This document shows, piece after piece, positions 44,321-53,077 of a stretch of DNA of 64,000 nucleotides (position 1 is the first letter of the stretch; the number at the start of each line of letters is the position of its first letter). The DNA lies in assembly GCA_017516065.1 (NCBI GenBank), contig JAFWDQ010000003.1, positions 87,753 to 151,752 of the forward strand, in the 5' to 3' direction. Both the position numbers and the translations under genes were made by a program. The notes below the pieces were generated by a model. That model ran no database searches, was not told the DNA's origin, and saw only the letters and a program-made list of their open reading frames with translations. Source of the stretch: Oscillospiraceae bacterium (GTDB taxonomy: Bacteria > Bacillota > Clostridia > Oscillospirales > Oscillospiraceae).

Positions 44321-44863
44321 TTACAGCGCCGCCTCCACGGCGGCCACGACCTTGTCCCAGTCCTCCGTTGGCTCGAAGCGGGCGACGATCTCGCCGTCGC
44401 GGCCGATGAGGAACTTGGTGAAATTCCACTTGACCTCGTTGTTGTTCTTATAGTTCCTGTCCCGCTTCTTCACCACGCCGGACAGCACGCGGGCCTTCAC
44501 GGAGCGGCCGAAGCCCTGGAACGCCGCGTTCTCTACCAGCCAGCGGTACAGAGGGATGGCGTTTTCGCCCCCCACCTCCACCTTGGAAAACTGGGGGAAC
44601 GTGATGCCGAAACGGCCTGTGCAGAAGGTATGGATCTCCTCGTCGGAGCCCGGCGCCTGATCGGCAAACTGGTTGCAGGGAAAATCCAGGATCTCAAGGC
44701 CGTCCTGCTGATGGGCCTCGTAAAGAGTCTAAAGCTCCTTATACTGCGGGGTGAAGCCGCACTTCGTGGCGGTATTGACGATCAGCAGCACCTTACCGGC
44801 GTATTCCGCCAGAGACAGATCCTCGCCGTCCCTCTTCTTCACGGTAAAATCATATACGTTCAT
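44321..44863 (-). pseudogene. Glutathione peroxidase family gene with in-frame amber codon
   Basis: Reading from ATG 44863 (AAGGAGGCGG upstream) gives a full-length 180-residue glutathione peroxidase, interrupted once by TAG at 44729-44731 (codon 45). Before it: [16 protein letters not shown] with active-site Cys35. After it: TLYEAH, then LDFPCNQFADQAPGS with the conserved Gln, and EVKWNFTKFLIGRDG with Trp-Asn. The reading frame is otherwise intact on both sides. The family usually has Gln (CAG) after KEL, so a single C-to-T change explains it. Either a recent nonsense mutation, a sequence error or readthrough. It is not a selenocysteine site: the codon is TAG and the active residue is already Cys. 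Confidence 0.85.
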
Positions 44864-44887
44864 CGGTCCGCCTCCTTTTTGATTTTA

Positions 44888-44935
44888 CTCAATTTAATTT
44901 AACACAATTATATAGCGGTTCTTTCCGGTTGTCAA
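44888..44935 (-). promoter_or_regulatory. Consensus promoter and OhrR-box-like sequence of the peroxidase operon
   Basis: On the minus strand, TTGACA (44930-44935), a 17-base spacer and TATAAT (44907-44912), a perfect consensus. The AT-rich segment 44888-44902 (CTCAATTTAATTTAA) matches 11 of 15 bases of the B. subtilis OhrR operator TACAATTAAATTGTA and lies just after the -10. OhrR repression relieved by peroxide is inferred. Confidence 0.65.
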
Positions 44936-45191
44936 GAGGTCCGGGTTTTTTTCTTTTCCCCCTTGGGCAGAGTCCACAACCGGGGCGTGAAAAACGGAAA
45001 AGTTTATAAAAAATCCGCTGAAAATGAAAAAAATATCCCCCCGGGAGGCTTACGCGGCGTCCGCAGTTCGGGTATCATGTTCTTCAGAAGGAAACCTCCA
45101 TCAAAATCATCCCCTTCTTTTTGATGAACCGGCGCGGCGCGGGAGCGCCCGGTCTCGCGCCGCGTCAAGCTTCACCTGCGGGAGGAACGTT
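44936..45191 (+). other. Leader region of the siderophore uptake operon
   Basis: No gene. TATAAA near 45005 is a possible -10 without a clear -35. Two inverted repeats are visible: CATCAAAA/TTTTGATG (about 45099-45126) and CGCGGCGCG (45133-45141) with CGCGCCGCG (45156-45164). No T-run follows the second. No cobalamin riboswitch box was seen. GGAGGA (45181) is the ribosome site of the permease. Confidence 0.4.
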
Positions 45192-46262
45192 ATGCCTGAA
45201 AAACGGAAAATCCGGAACGAGGCCGGCGAGCTGAAGCTGGGCTTCGTCATCCTGATCCTTATCATCGCCGCCGCCGCCACGCTGTTCGTGGCCACGGGCT
45301 TCGGCCCCGTCTCCGTGGCGCCGGGGACCACCGCCCGGATCCTGCTGTCCAGGCTGCCGGGAATCGGAAATCATATCGTACCGGACTGGACGCCGGTCAG
45401 TGAGAATATCGTCCTGGTCCTCCGGCTGCCCCGGGTCTGTCTGGGCCTGGTGGTGGGCGCCTCTCTGGCCGTGTGCGGCGTGACCATGCAGGCGCTGGTC
45501 CGCAACAATCTGGCAGACCCCTTTATCCTGGGCGTCTCCTCCGGCGCGGCGGCCTTCGCCACCCTGGGCATGCTCTTCGGCGTCTTCGCGTTTCTGGGGA
45601 CCTATTCCCTCTCCATCAGCGCGTTCATCGGCGCGGCCATCACCATCATCGTGGTCTATATCCTCTCCCGGATCCGGGGGCGGATCAATATCACGCACCT
45701 GCTGCTTTCCGGCGTGGCGGTGTCCATGATCATGGACGGTGTGACCAGTATCATCAAATTGGGCGCCCCCAACGCTCTGGGCCTCCACAACGCGGAGTTC
45801 TGGATGTCCGGCTCTCTGGCCAGCGCCAAGTGGGCCTATCTGAAGCTGCCCCTGATCGTCCTGATCCTGTGCATGATCTTCCTGATGCTGAACCACCGGG
45901 GCCTGAACCTGCTCCTCCTGGGCGAGGAGAGCGCCGGCTCCCTGGGCGTCAACGTCCGGCGGCTGCAGAAGGAATTGATTTTAGTTGCCTCCCTCATCGC
46001 CGGCGTCACCATCGCGGTGAGCGGCACCATCGGCTTCGTGGGCCTCATGGTCCCACACTTCACCCGTCTTCTGGTGGGCGGCGACCACAAAAAGGTCCTC
46101 CCCATCTCCGCGCTGCTGGGCGGCATCCTGGTGGTCTGGGTGGATGTGGTGGCCCGGCTCATCATCGCGCCGGAGGAACTGCCTGTGGGCATCCTCACCG
46201 CCATCATCGGCGGTCCCATCTTTATCATCCTGCTCAAGCGGAGCAATAAGGAGAAGCGATAA
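45192..46262 (+). CDS. FecCD-family iron-siderophore ABC transporter permease
   Basis: 356 residues from ATG 45192 (GGAGGA 5 bases upstream); an in-frame ATG at 45024 lacks a site. About ten membrane helices of the BtuC/FecCD fold. Signatures: LPRVCLGLVVGASLAVCGVTMQALVRNNLADPFILGVSSGA near the N-terminal third and GTIGFVGLMVPHFTRLLVG with the cytoplasmic coupling region. Works as a homodimer with the adjacent ATPase and binding lipoproteins. Substrate class: ferric siderophore, heme or B12; the iron-gene setting favours siderophore. Confidence 0.92.
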   Translation: MPEKRKIRNEAGELKLGFVILILIIAAAATLFVATGFGPVSVAPGTTARILLSRLPGIGNHIVPDWTPVSENIVLVLRLPRVCLGLVVGASLAVCGVTMQALVRNNLADPFILGVSSGAAAFATLGMLFGVFAFLGTYSLSISAFIGAAITIIVVYILSRIRGRINITHLLLSGVAVSMIMDGVTSIIKLGAPNALGLHNAEFWMSGSLASAKWAYLKLPLIVLILCMIFLMLNHRGLNLLLLGEESAGSLGVNVRRLQKELILVASLIAGVTIAVSGTIGFVGLMVPHFTRLLVGGDHKKVLPISALLGGILVVWVDVVARLIIAPEELPVGILTAIIGGPIFIILLKRSNKEKR

Positions 46263-46263
46263 C

Positions 46264-47064
46264 ATGGCGGAGAATTCGGTACGGCTGCAGGTCCGGAACC
46301 TGTCCTTTTCCTACGGCGAGAAGCCGGCTGTGGACCACGTCGATTTTCACGTGAACCGCGGCGAGTTCGTGGGCCTCATCGGCCCCAACGGCAGCGGCAA
46401 GTCCACTGTGCTGAAGACCATCTACCGCGCTCTGCCCCCGGACGAGGGAGAGATCCTGCTGGACGGCAAGCCCATCGCCGACATGTCCTACCGGGAATCC
46501 GCCCTGAAGATGGCGGTAGTGGGCCAGGAGAACGACGTCCCCTTCAACTTCAAGGTCCGGGAGATCGTGGCCATGGGCCGGACGCCCCACAAGCGTCTGT
46601 TCGATCTGGACACGCCCGAGGACCGGTATATGGTCCACCACGCCCTGGAGCACGTGGGCATGGAAGACATGGAGGAGCGCAGCTACCTCCACCTCTCCGG
46701 CGGCGAGCGGCAGCGGGTCATCATCGCCCGGGCCGTGGCCCAGGAGTCGGACTTTTTCATCATGGACGAGCCCACCAACCATCTGGACATCAGCTACCAG
46801 CTGCAGATCTTCGACTTTGTCCGGCGGCTGGGGGTGACGGTGCTGTCTGCCATCCATGACCTGAACATGGCGGCGCTGTACTGCGACCGGCTGTACGTGC
46901 TCAAAAGAGGCCGGGTCGTGCTGGAGGGCACCCCGGAGGAGGTGCTCACGGAGGCCAATATCCGGGACGTGTACGGCGTGTCCTGCACGGTGGCAAAGCA
47001 CCCGGCCACCGACAAGGTCGCCATCACCTTCCTGCCGGCAAGGCGGCAAAAAGAAGATACGTAA
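46264..47064 (+). CDS. FecE-family ABC transporter ATPase
   Basis: 266 residues from ATG 46264, one base after the permease stop. Walker A GPNGSGKST, Q-loop VVGQENDVP, signature LSGGERQRV, Walker B FFIMDEPTNHLD and switch His in AIHDLNM are all intact. Couples ATP hydrolysis to FecCD permease transport. Third gene (binding lipoprotein) follows after 65 bases. Confidence 0.95.
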   Translation: MAENSVRLQVRNLSFSYGEKPAVDHVDFHVNRGEFVGLIGPNGSGKSTVLKTIYRALPPDEGEILLDGKPIADMSYRESALKMAVVGQENDVPFNFKVREIVAMGRTPHKRLFDLDTPEDRYMVHHALEHVGMEDMEERSYLHLSGGERQRVIIARAVAQESDFFIMDEPTNHLDISYQLQIFDFVRRLGVTVLSAIHDLNMAALYCDRLYVLKRGRVVLEGTPEEVLTEANIRDVYGVSCTVAKHPATDKVAITFLPARRQKEDT

Positions 47065-47129
47065 CGGATCGCACGGCGTGCGATACATTTAGAAGAACGG
47101 AAATCAACCGACAGTGAAAGGAGACTTTA

Positions 47130-48137
47130 ATGAAGAAAAGACGTATCCTCGGTATCTTCCTGGCCTGTGCGCTGGCACTGGCCCTGCTGGCCGGCTGCGG
47201 CAGCAGCGAGCCCGCTCCCGCCCCCGACGCTGCCCCCGATACCGCAGCGGATACCGCCGCCGCGTCGGACAGCCATTATCCCGTCACCGTACAGAATTAT
47301 GACCGCACCGTCACCGTGGAGAAGCGGCCGGAGAAGGTCCTGACCCTCGGTCCCAACTGCACGGAGCTCTTTGCCGCTCTGGGCCTGGGCGATCTGGTCA
47401 TCGGCCGATCCCTGGTCAACCACAGCCGCGGGCCCTTGGACGAATATGCCGACATCGTGAACAACATCCCGGAGATCAACCACTCCTCCGCCACCCGGGA
47501 GGCTATCCTGTCCTCCGGCGCGGACTTCATTTATACGCTCGACTGGCAGGTCGGTGATGACGGCGTCGTCATCGACGAGGTGGAGAGTTACGGCATGAAC
47601 GTCTACATCAATTCCGCCAGGACTCTGGAAGAGCAGTACAAGGAGATCATGGACATCGGCAAGATCTTCGACGTGGAGGACGAGGCAGCCGCCTTCGTAC
47701 AGGATCAGAAGGACCGCATCGCGGCCGTACAGGAAAAGGTCGCGGGCCAGGAGCCCATCAAGGTGCTGGTCTATGACAGCGGCGGCGACGGCGTGTACAC
47801 CTGTTCCGGCGTGTGCTTCGAAAACCTGCTGGTGGAACTGGCCGGCGGCGAAAATATCTTTGGCGACATCATGGAAAACCGGAACTATGTTACCGTCAGC
47901 TATGAAGAGATCCTGGCCCGGGATCCGGACATCATCCTGATCCACGACTACGATTCCCCCTCCGTAGAGGAGAAGCTCGTGGAGATCCACTCGAATCCGG
48001 TCCTCTCCCAGCTGGACTGCGTGAAGAACGAGCGGTTCGCCACCATCGAGCTGGAGAGCGTGCTGGCCGGCGACCGTATGGCCTACGCCGTAGAGCAGAT
48101 GGCGGCGGCCTTCTATCCGGATCTGTTCACAGACTGA
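47130..48137 (+). CDS. Siderophore-type ABC transporter binding lipoprotein (copy 1)
   Basis: 335 residues. Lipoprotein signal MKKRRILGIFLACALALALL with lipobox LAGC (Cys about 23), then an Ala/Pro/Asp spacer. TroA/FepB-like (PF01497) domain: YDRTVTVEKRPEKVLTLGPNCTELFAALGLGDLVIGRS, ILARDPDIILIHDYDS, and NERFATIELES. Close paralogue of the next gene. GAAAGGAG before ATG. Captures the iron chelate for the upstream permease. Confidence 0.92.
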   Translation: MKKRRILGIFLACALALALLAGCGSSEPAPAPDAAPDTAADTAAASDSHYPVTVQNYDRTVTVEKRPEKVLTLGPNCTELFAALGLGDLVIGRSLVNHSRGPLDEYADIVNNIPEINHSSATREAILSSGADFIYTLDWQVGDDGVVIDEVESYGMNVYINSARTLEEQYKEIMDIGKIFDVEDEAAAFVQDQKDRIAAVQEKVAGQEPIKVLVYDSGGDGVYTCSGVCFENLLVELAGGENIFGDIMENRNYVTVSYEEILARDPDIILIHDYDSPSVEEKLVEIHSNPVLSQLDCVKNERFATIELESVLAGDRMAYAVEQMAAAFYPDLFTD

Positions 48138-48257
48138 CCGGCGCCCTCCCCTGCATTTCTGAATCGCAGGCCTCTGCTTAGAACGTCCCCTTCTTGTTCT
48201 TGTCATTAAGAGGAACCTGAGAGGGGCCTGCTTTTTCGTAAAAGAAAGGAGAACAAT

Positions 48258-49268
48258 ATGAAAATGAGACGTATCCTCGGTATCTTCCTGGCCTGTGCGC
48301 TGGCACTGGCCCTGCTGGCCGGCTGCGGCAGCAGCGAGCCTGCTCCCGCCCCCGACGCCCCGGCGGACACTGCCGCCGACACCGCTGCGCCGGAGGAGGG
48401 CTATTATCCCGTCACCGTGCAGGACTATGACCGCACCGTCACCGTGGAGCAGAGACCGGAAAAGGTCCTGACCCTGGGTCCCAACTGCACGGAGCTGTTC
48501 GCCGCTCTGGGTCTGGGCGATCTGGTCATCGGCCGGTCCCTGGTCAACCACAGCCGCGGCCCGCTGCCCGAGTACGCCGATATCGTGAACAACATCCCCG
48601 AGCTCAACCACTCCTCCGCCACCCGTGAGGCCGTCCTGTCCTCCGGCGCGGACTTCATCTACGCCATCGACTGGGAGATCGGTGAAGAGGGCGTCGTCAT
48701 CGATGAGGTGGAGAGTTACGGCATGAACGTCTACGTCAACTCCGCCACTACCATGGAGGAGCAGTATCAAGAGATCATGGACATCGGCAAGATCTTCAAC
48801 GTGGAGGATGAGGCCGCTGCCTTCGTGCAGGACCAGAAGGACCGCATCGCGGCCGTGCAGGACAAGATCGCCGGTCAGGAGCCCGTCAAGGTCCTGATCT
48901 ATGACAGCGGCAACGACGGCGTGTTCACCTGCTCCGGCAGCAACTTCGAGACCCTGCTGGTGGAGCTGGCCGGCGGCAAGAACATCTTCGATGACATCAC
49001 GGAGCGCCAGTGGGTCACCGTCAGCTACGAGGAAGTGCTGGCCCGGGATCCGGACATCATCCTGATCCATGACTATGACTCCCCCTCCGTGGAGGAGAAG
49101 ATCGTGGAGATCACCACGAACCCGGTCCTCTCTCAGCTTGACTGCGTGAAGAATCAGCGCTTCGCCACCATCGAACTGGAGAGCGTGCTGCCCGGCGACC
49201 GCATGGCCTACGCCGTGGAAAAGATGGCCGCCGACTTCTACCCCGACCTGTTTGAGGCGGCGGAGTAA
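48258..49268 (+). CDS. Siderophore-type ABC transporter binding lipoprotein (copy 2)
   Basis: 336 residues, lipobox LAGC. It is a tandem duplicate of the preceding gene: signal peptide identical except near the start (MKMRRILGIF), and most of the protein matches residue for residue. Differences cluster in the ligand region (GNDGVFTCSGSNFETLL versus GGDGVYTCSGVCFENLL; the second-copy Cys is lost) and in ITERQWVTV versus MENRNYVTV. This suggests specialisation for a different chelate, or gene dosage. The 120-base gap contains an imperfect GC hairpin with a T-run near 48165-48235 that may act as an attenuator. Confidence 0.92.
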   Translation: MKMRRILGIFLACALALALLAGCGSSEPAPAPDAPADTAADTAAPEEGYYPVTVQDYDRTVTVEQRPEKVLTLGPNCTELFAALGLGDLVIGRSLVNHSRGPLPEYADIVNNIPELNHSSATREAVLSSGADFIYAIDWEIGEEGVVIDEVESYGMNVYVNSATTMEEQYQEIMDIGKIFNVEDEAAAFVQDQKDRIAAVQDKIAGQEPVKVLIYDSGNDGVFTCSGSNFETLLVELAGGKNIFDDITERQWVTVSYEEVLARDPDIILIHDYDSPSVEEKIVEITTNPVLSQLDCVKNQRFATIELESVLPGDRMAYAVEKMAADFYPDLFEAAE

Positions 49269-49378
49269 ACCGGAAATCGATTTATCGACCGCGGAAGCGG
49301 GGCCTCCGGGCCCCCTTCCGCTCTCCTCCGGGCACGTTGCGGAAAACGGGCCCGGATTCGCTGTATTTTTCGCCCTTT

Positions 49379-49429
49379 GTTTGACGTTCCGATGGGCTCT
49401 TAATTTAAGAGCCCATCGGAACGTCAAAC
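49379..49429. repeat. Perfect 51-bp palindrome
   Basis: Arms of 25 bases (49379-49403 and 49405-49429) are exact reverse complements around one central T. The core reads GATGGGCTCTTAA on the left arm. No T-run follows, so it is not a standard terminator. It lies between the second binding lipoprotein and the ABC pair. Confidence 0.9.
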
Positions 49430-49480
49430 CGGAAAATCTGTCCCGCCGCGTGCCGCGGCGGCGCGGAAAGGAGGGATGAA

Positions 49481-51214
49481 ATGGGCGTCTACGGCAAATT
49501 GTTCCGCTACGTGTCCGCCATCCGGCGGGAGGTGGCGCTCAAGACCCTGCTTTTGCTGGTGATTTCCGCCATCAGCATCTTTCAGGCGATCATGATGTCC
49601 CGGGCCGTGAATCTGGTGTGGAGCCGCTCGGCGCTTGCGCAGATCCTGCCGTGCATCGCGGCGGTGATCGCTGCCATCCTCCTGCGCAGCCTGCTGACCC
49701 GCCGCAACGAGACGTTCACCAAAACCATGGCCGCCCGGATCAAGGACACCCTCCGGCTGGCCGTGCTGGACAAGGTCTACCGGCTGGGGCCCGGCCACAT
49801 GAACGAGAAGCGCAGCGGCAAGGTCACCTCTCTGGTGCTGGACGGCATCGAGGCGCTGGAGCCCTTCTTCGTCAGCTTCATCCCTCAGATCTTCACCGTG
49901 CTGGTCTCCGGGATCTTTATCTTCGTGTATCTGGCAGCCTTCGACGTCCTCAGCGCCCTGGTGCTGCTGATCGCCATGCTCCTGTGCATCTTTCTGCCGA
50001 TGCTCACCGTTCCCCTCATGCACCGGTCTGTGACCGACTACTGGACGGAATACTCCGGTCTGACCTCCCAGTACATCGACGCCATTCAGGGCATGACGAC
50101 TCTGAAGACGCTTCACGCCGAGGAGACCATGGGGGACATCCTCTACCGGGACGCCACCTCCTTCTGGCACCGCTCCATCCGCAACACCGGCATCTCCCTG
50201 GCGGGCTCCGGCTTCATGCTGGTCCTCACCGGGGTCACCGCCTCTCTGACGGTGGTCATGGCGGCCCTCCGCTTCCGGGCGGGGCTGGCCCCCGCCGCCT
50301 CCGTCACCGCGTTCCTGTTCCTGACGGTGGAGTGCGCCCGGCCTATGCTGGAGCTGAACCGCCACTGGCACGCCAGCTTCCTGGGTATCTCCGTTGCCAA
50401 GGAGCTGTTCGACCTGATCGAGACCGTGCCCCCTGTTCAGGACCCCGCCGAACCCGCTCCGGCATCCGCCGGCGAGGCGCTGCCCTCCATCGGCTTCCGG
50501 GACGCCTGCTTCGCCTATCCCGGTCGGGAGGAGGTTTTGCACAACGTGACGCTGTCCGTTCCGGCGGGCAGCACCACCGCCATCGTGGGTCACTCCGGCT
50601 CCGGCAAGTCCACGCTGCTGAATCTCATCCTCCGCTTCTACGACGTGTCGGCAGGTCAGGTCACCATCGACGGCCGGGACGTCCGGGACTGTGAACTGAC
50701 CTGGCTGCGGCGGCAGATCGCCGTGGTGTTCCAGGACACCTATCTGTTCTACGGCACCATCGCGGAAAACATCCGCATGGCGGCGCCGGAGGCCTCCGAC
50801 GAGGAAGTGATGGCCGCAGCCCGGGCCGCCCACGCCCACGAGTTCATCCAGCGCATGCCCCAGGGCTATGACACGGTGGTGGGGGAACGGGGCGTCACCC
50901 TCTCCGGCGGCGAGCGGCAGCGCATCGCCATCGCCCGGGCGATTTTGAAAAACGCGCCGATCCTGCTGCTGGACGAGGCCACCTCCAGCGTGGACGCCCA
51001 GAGCGAGGCGCTGATCCAGCAGTCTCTGGCCCGGCTGACGCAGCAGCGCACCACCGTCATCGTGGCCCATCGGCTGTCCACCGTCCGCAGCGCGGACAAC
51101 ATCATCGTCATCGAGGACGGCCGGGTGGCGGAGCAGGGCACCCACGAGGCTCTGCTTGCCAGGGACGGCGTCTACCGCGCTCTGATCCGGGCGCAGGAGG
51201 AGGTGAGCCGATGA
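49481..51214 (+). CDS. ABC transporter, fused membrane-ATPase subunit 1 (heterodimeric exporter fold)
   Basis: 577 residues. Six membrane helices in the first 320 residues (ABC type-IV exporter fold), then the ATPase: Walker A GHSGSGKSTLL, Q-loop VVFQDTYLF, signature LSGGERQRIAIARAIL, Walker B ILLLDEATSSVD, switch VAHRLS. AAAGGAGGG before ATG. Overlaps the partner gene by 4 bases, so they form a heterodimer. Position after siderophore uptake genes suggests an IrtAB/YbtPQ-like role in siderophore transport or reduction; this is inference, since drug exporters look similar. Confidence 0.9.
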   Translation: MGVYGKLFRYVSAIRREVALKTLLLLVISAISIFQAIMMSRAVNLVWSRSALAQILPCIAAVIAAILLRSLLTRRNETFTKTMAARIKDTLRLAVLDKVYRLGPGHMNEKRSGKVTSLVLDGIEALEPFFVSFIPQIFTVLVSGIFIFVYLAAFDVLSALVLLIAMLLCIFLPMLTVPLMHRSVTDYWTEYSGLTSQYIDAIQGMTTLKTLHAEETMGDILYRDATSFWHRSIRNTGISLAGSGFMLVLTGVTASLTVVMAALRFRAGLAPAASVTAFLFLTVECARPMLELNRHWHASFLGISVAKELFDLIETVPPVQDPAEPAPASAGEALPSIGFRDACFAYPGREEVLHNVTLSVPAGSTTAIVGHSGSGKSTLLNLILRFYDVSAGQVTIDGRDVRDCELTWLRRQIAVVFQDTYLFYGTIAENIRMAAPEASDEEVMAAARAAHAHEFIQRMPQGYDTVVGERGVTLSGGERQRIAIARAILKNAPILLLDEATSSVDAQSEALIQQSLARLTQQRTTVIVAHRLSTVRSADNIIVIEDGRVAEQGTHEALLARDGVYRALIRAQEEVSR

Positions 51215-52950
51215 GGGAGAACCATCACAATGTGCGCAACCTCTCCCGCTCCATCCGCCCCTACAGCGGCGAGATGACTCTGGCTATCGTCTCCGCCCTC
51301 CTCAAGCAGGGGGCAGTCATCGGCGCCGCCGCTCTGACGGCGTATCTGGTGGGTCTGGCTCTGGACGGCGAACTGGCCGGCCGCGCCGGCGGCTGCATCG
51401 CCGGACTGATCGTCTGCATCCTCGTCCGGGCCCTGTGCTACTTCGGGGAGATGTACTTCGCCCACGACGTGGCCTTCCGGGTGATCCGTAACTTCCGCAT
51501 CGACCTGTACAACCAGCTGTGCAAAATCGCCCCGGCCTTCACCATGCGCCGGCGGACCGGTCAGCTGGGTCAGGCCCTTGTGGCGGACGTGGAGATCCTG
51601 GAGCTGTTTCTGGCCCACACCTTCAGCAGTTTTCTGGTGGCCTTCGTGATCACGGCGGTCATCCTCATCGTCCTGCTCACCATCAGTCCCGCGCTGGCGG
51701 TGCTGATGCTGGCCGCGGCGATCCTTCTGGCGGGGATCCCCTGGGCCCTGAAGCGCCGGGCAAACCGGCAGGGAGCGGAGGTCCGGGGCGCGCTGGCGGA
51801 GTGCAATGCCGCCATGGTGGAGAATATCCAGGGGCTTCGGGAGACCGTCACGCTGTGCAGCGAGGACCGCTTCCGGGCCCGTCTGCAGGATAGGATGCAG
51901 ACCCTGTACCGGACGCAGCAGCAGTACGGAAAGATCAAGGGCACCGAGAGCATGCTGACCCTCGCCGTCGGCGGCCTGTTCACCGCGGCGGTGATGACCG
52001 TCTGCGCCGCCTTTGTGATCCGGGGCTCCCTCCCCTTTGCCATGTATCCCGTCACGGTCATGCTCTCCACGGTGATCCTGGGGCCGGTGACGGAGCTGAC
52101 CACCGTGGCTCAGGAGCTGGGCATCGTCTTTGCCGCCTCCAACCGGATCCAGGACATGCTTCACGCCGAGCCGGCGGTGAAGGATACGGGCAAAGAAGCC
52201 TGCGCAGGCGGCCCCTGCCGGGTGGAGTTCCGAAACGTCAGCTTCGCCTACAGCCCGGCGGAGGGCGACGTGCTCCGGGACGTGAGCTTCACCGTCGAGC
52301 CCCGGGAGACTGTGGTGCTGGTGGGACACACCGGCGCCGGCAAGAGCACCTGCGCCAATCTCCTGCTCCGGTACTGGGACGCGGACAGCGGCTCTGTCGC
52401 CATCAACGGCCGGGACATCCGGGACTACTCCATGGACGCCCTGCGGAGCATGGTGGCCGCCGTGCAGCAGGAGACGTATCTGTTCCACGCCAGCGTCCGG
52501 GACAACATCCGCATCGGGCGCATGGACGCCTCGGAGGCGGAGATCGAGGCGGCGGCCCGGAAGGCCAACGCCGCGGACTTCATCGACGACCTGCCGGACG
52601 GCTACGACACCGTCACCGGCGAGCGGGGCTTCCGGCTCTCCGGCGGCCAGCGGCAGCGCATCGCCATCGCCCGGGCCCTGCTCCGGGACGCCCCAATCGT
52701 CATCCTCGACGAGGCGGTGTCCAATCTGGACACGGACAACGAGCGGTACATCCAGGAGACCCTGCGCACCCAGCTGCGGGACAGGACCGTGCTGATGATC
52801 GCCCACCGGCTGTCCACCATCGTGGCGGCGGACCGGATCGTCATGCTGGACCACGGCGAAGTCGCCGCCGTGGGGACCCATCGGGAGCTTCTGGCCTCCT
52901 GCGAGGCCTACCGCAAGCTGATACAGAATCAATCCCGGGAACAGAGCTGA
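51211..52950 (+). CDS. ABC transporter, fused membrane-ATPase subunit 2
   Basis: 579 residues. Six membrane helices, then Walker A GHTGAGKST, Q-loop AAVQQETYLF, signature LSGGQRQRIAIARALL, Walker B IVILDEAVSNLD (Glu to Ala-Val region: DEAV), switch IAHRLS. Compared with subunit 1 both ATPase sites look competent. Overlap ATGA with the upstream gene. Followed by a strong terminator, so it ends the uptake operon if transcription passes the palindrome. Confidence 0.9.
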   Translation: MRENHHNVRNLSRSIRPYSGEMTLAIVSALLKQGAVIGAAALTAYLVGLALDGELAGRAGGCIAGLIVCILVRALCYFGEMYFAHDVAFRVIRNFRIDLYNQLCKIAPAFTMRRRTGQLGQALVADVEILELFLAHTFSSFLVAFVITAVILIVLLTISPALAVLMLAAAILLAGIPWALKRRANRQGAEVRGALAECNAAMVENIQGLRETVTLCSEDRFRARLQDRMQTLYRTQQQYGKIKGTESMLTLAVGGLFTAAVMTVCAAFVIRGSLPFAMYPVTVMLSTVILGPVTELTTVAQELGIVFAASNRIQDMLHAEPAVKDTGKEACAGGPCRVEFRNVSFAYSPAEGDVLRDVSFTVEPRETVVLVGHTGAGKSTCANLLLRYWDADSGSVAINGRDIRDYSMDALRSMVAAVQQETYLFHASVRDNIRIGRMDASEAEIEAAARKANAADFIDDLPDGYDTVTGERGFRLSGGQRQRIAIARALLRDAPIVILDEAVSNLDTDNERYIQETLRTQLRDRTVLMIAHRLSTIVAADRIVMLDHGEVAAVGTHRELLASCEAYRKLIQNQSREQS

Positions 52951-52973
52951 GCTTCCTCTGTGCCCGGAAAGGC

Positions 52974-53010
52974 AAAAAAAGAGACTGCGCCGACGCGCAG
53001 TCTCTTTTTT
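52974..53010. terminator. Bidirectional terminator after the ABC pair
   Basis: GAGACTGCGC (52981-52990) pairs with GCGCAGTCTC (52995-53004), A7 left and T6 right. The same stem with the same flanks recurs at 54969-55003. Confidence 0.88.
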
Positions 53011-53077
53011 GTCTTTGATCGTTTCCGCCTTCCGGCGGCAATGGTCGGGCGGAGATTTCATCTCCTGCTCCATCGGG

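Noticed and set aside
44729..44731. Selenocysteine or pyrrolysine codon in the glutathione peroxidase
   Set aside because: The codon is TAG, not TGA, and the active-site residue is already Cys ten codons earlier. Pyrrolysine is not expected at this Gln position and no pyl genes are here.
44936..45191. Cobalamin riboswitch upstream of the FecCD operon
   Set aside because: No B12-box-like sequence was found, so a siderophore rather than B12 role is preferred.
47127..49427. Very long open frame antisense to both binding lipoproteins (766 codons)
   Set aside because: It mirrors two real, duplicated GC-rich genes; composition is His/Gly/Asp/Val-rich as expected of antisense frames, and it has no motif or ribosome site.
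49481..52950. CydDC glutathione/cysteine exporter
   Set aside because: No cydAB genes nearby and the setting is siderophore uptake, although the fold is the same.
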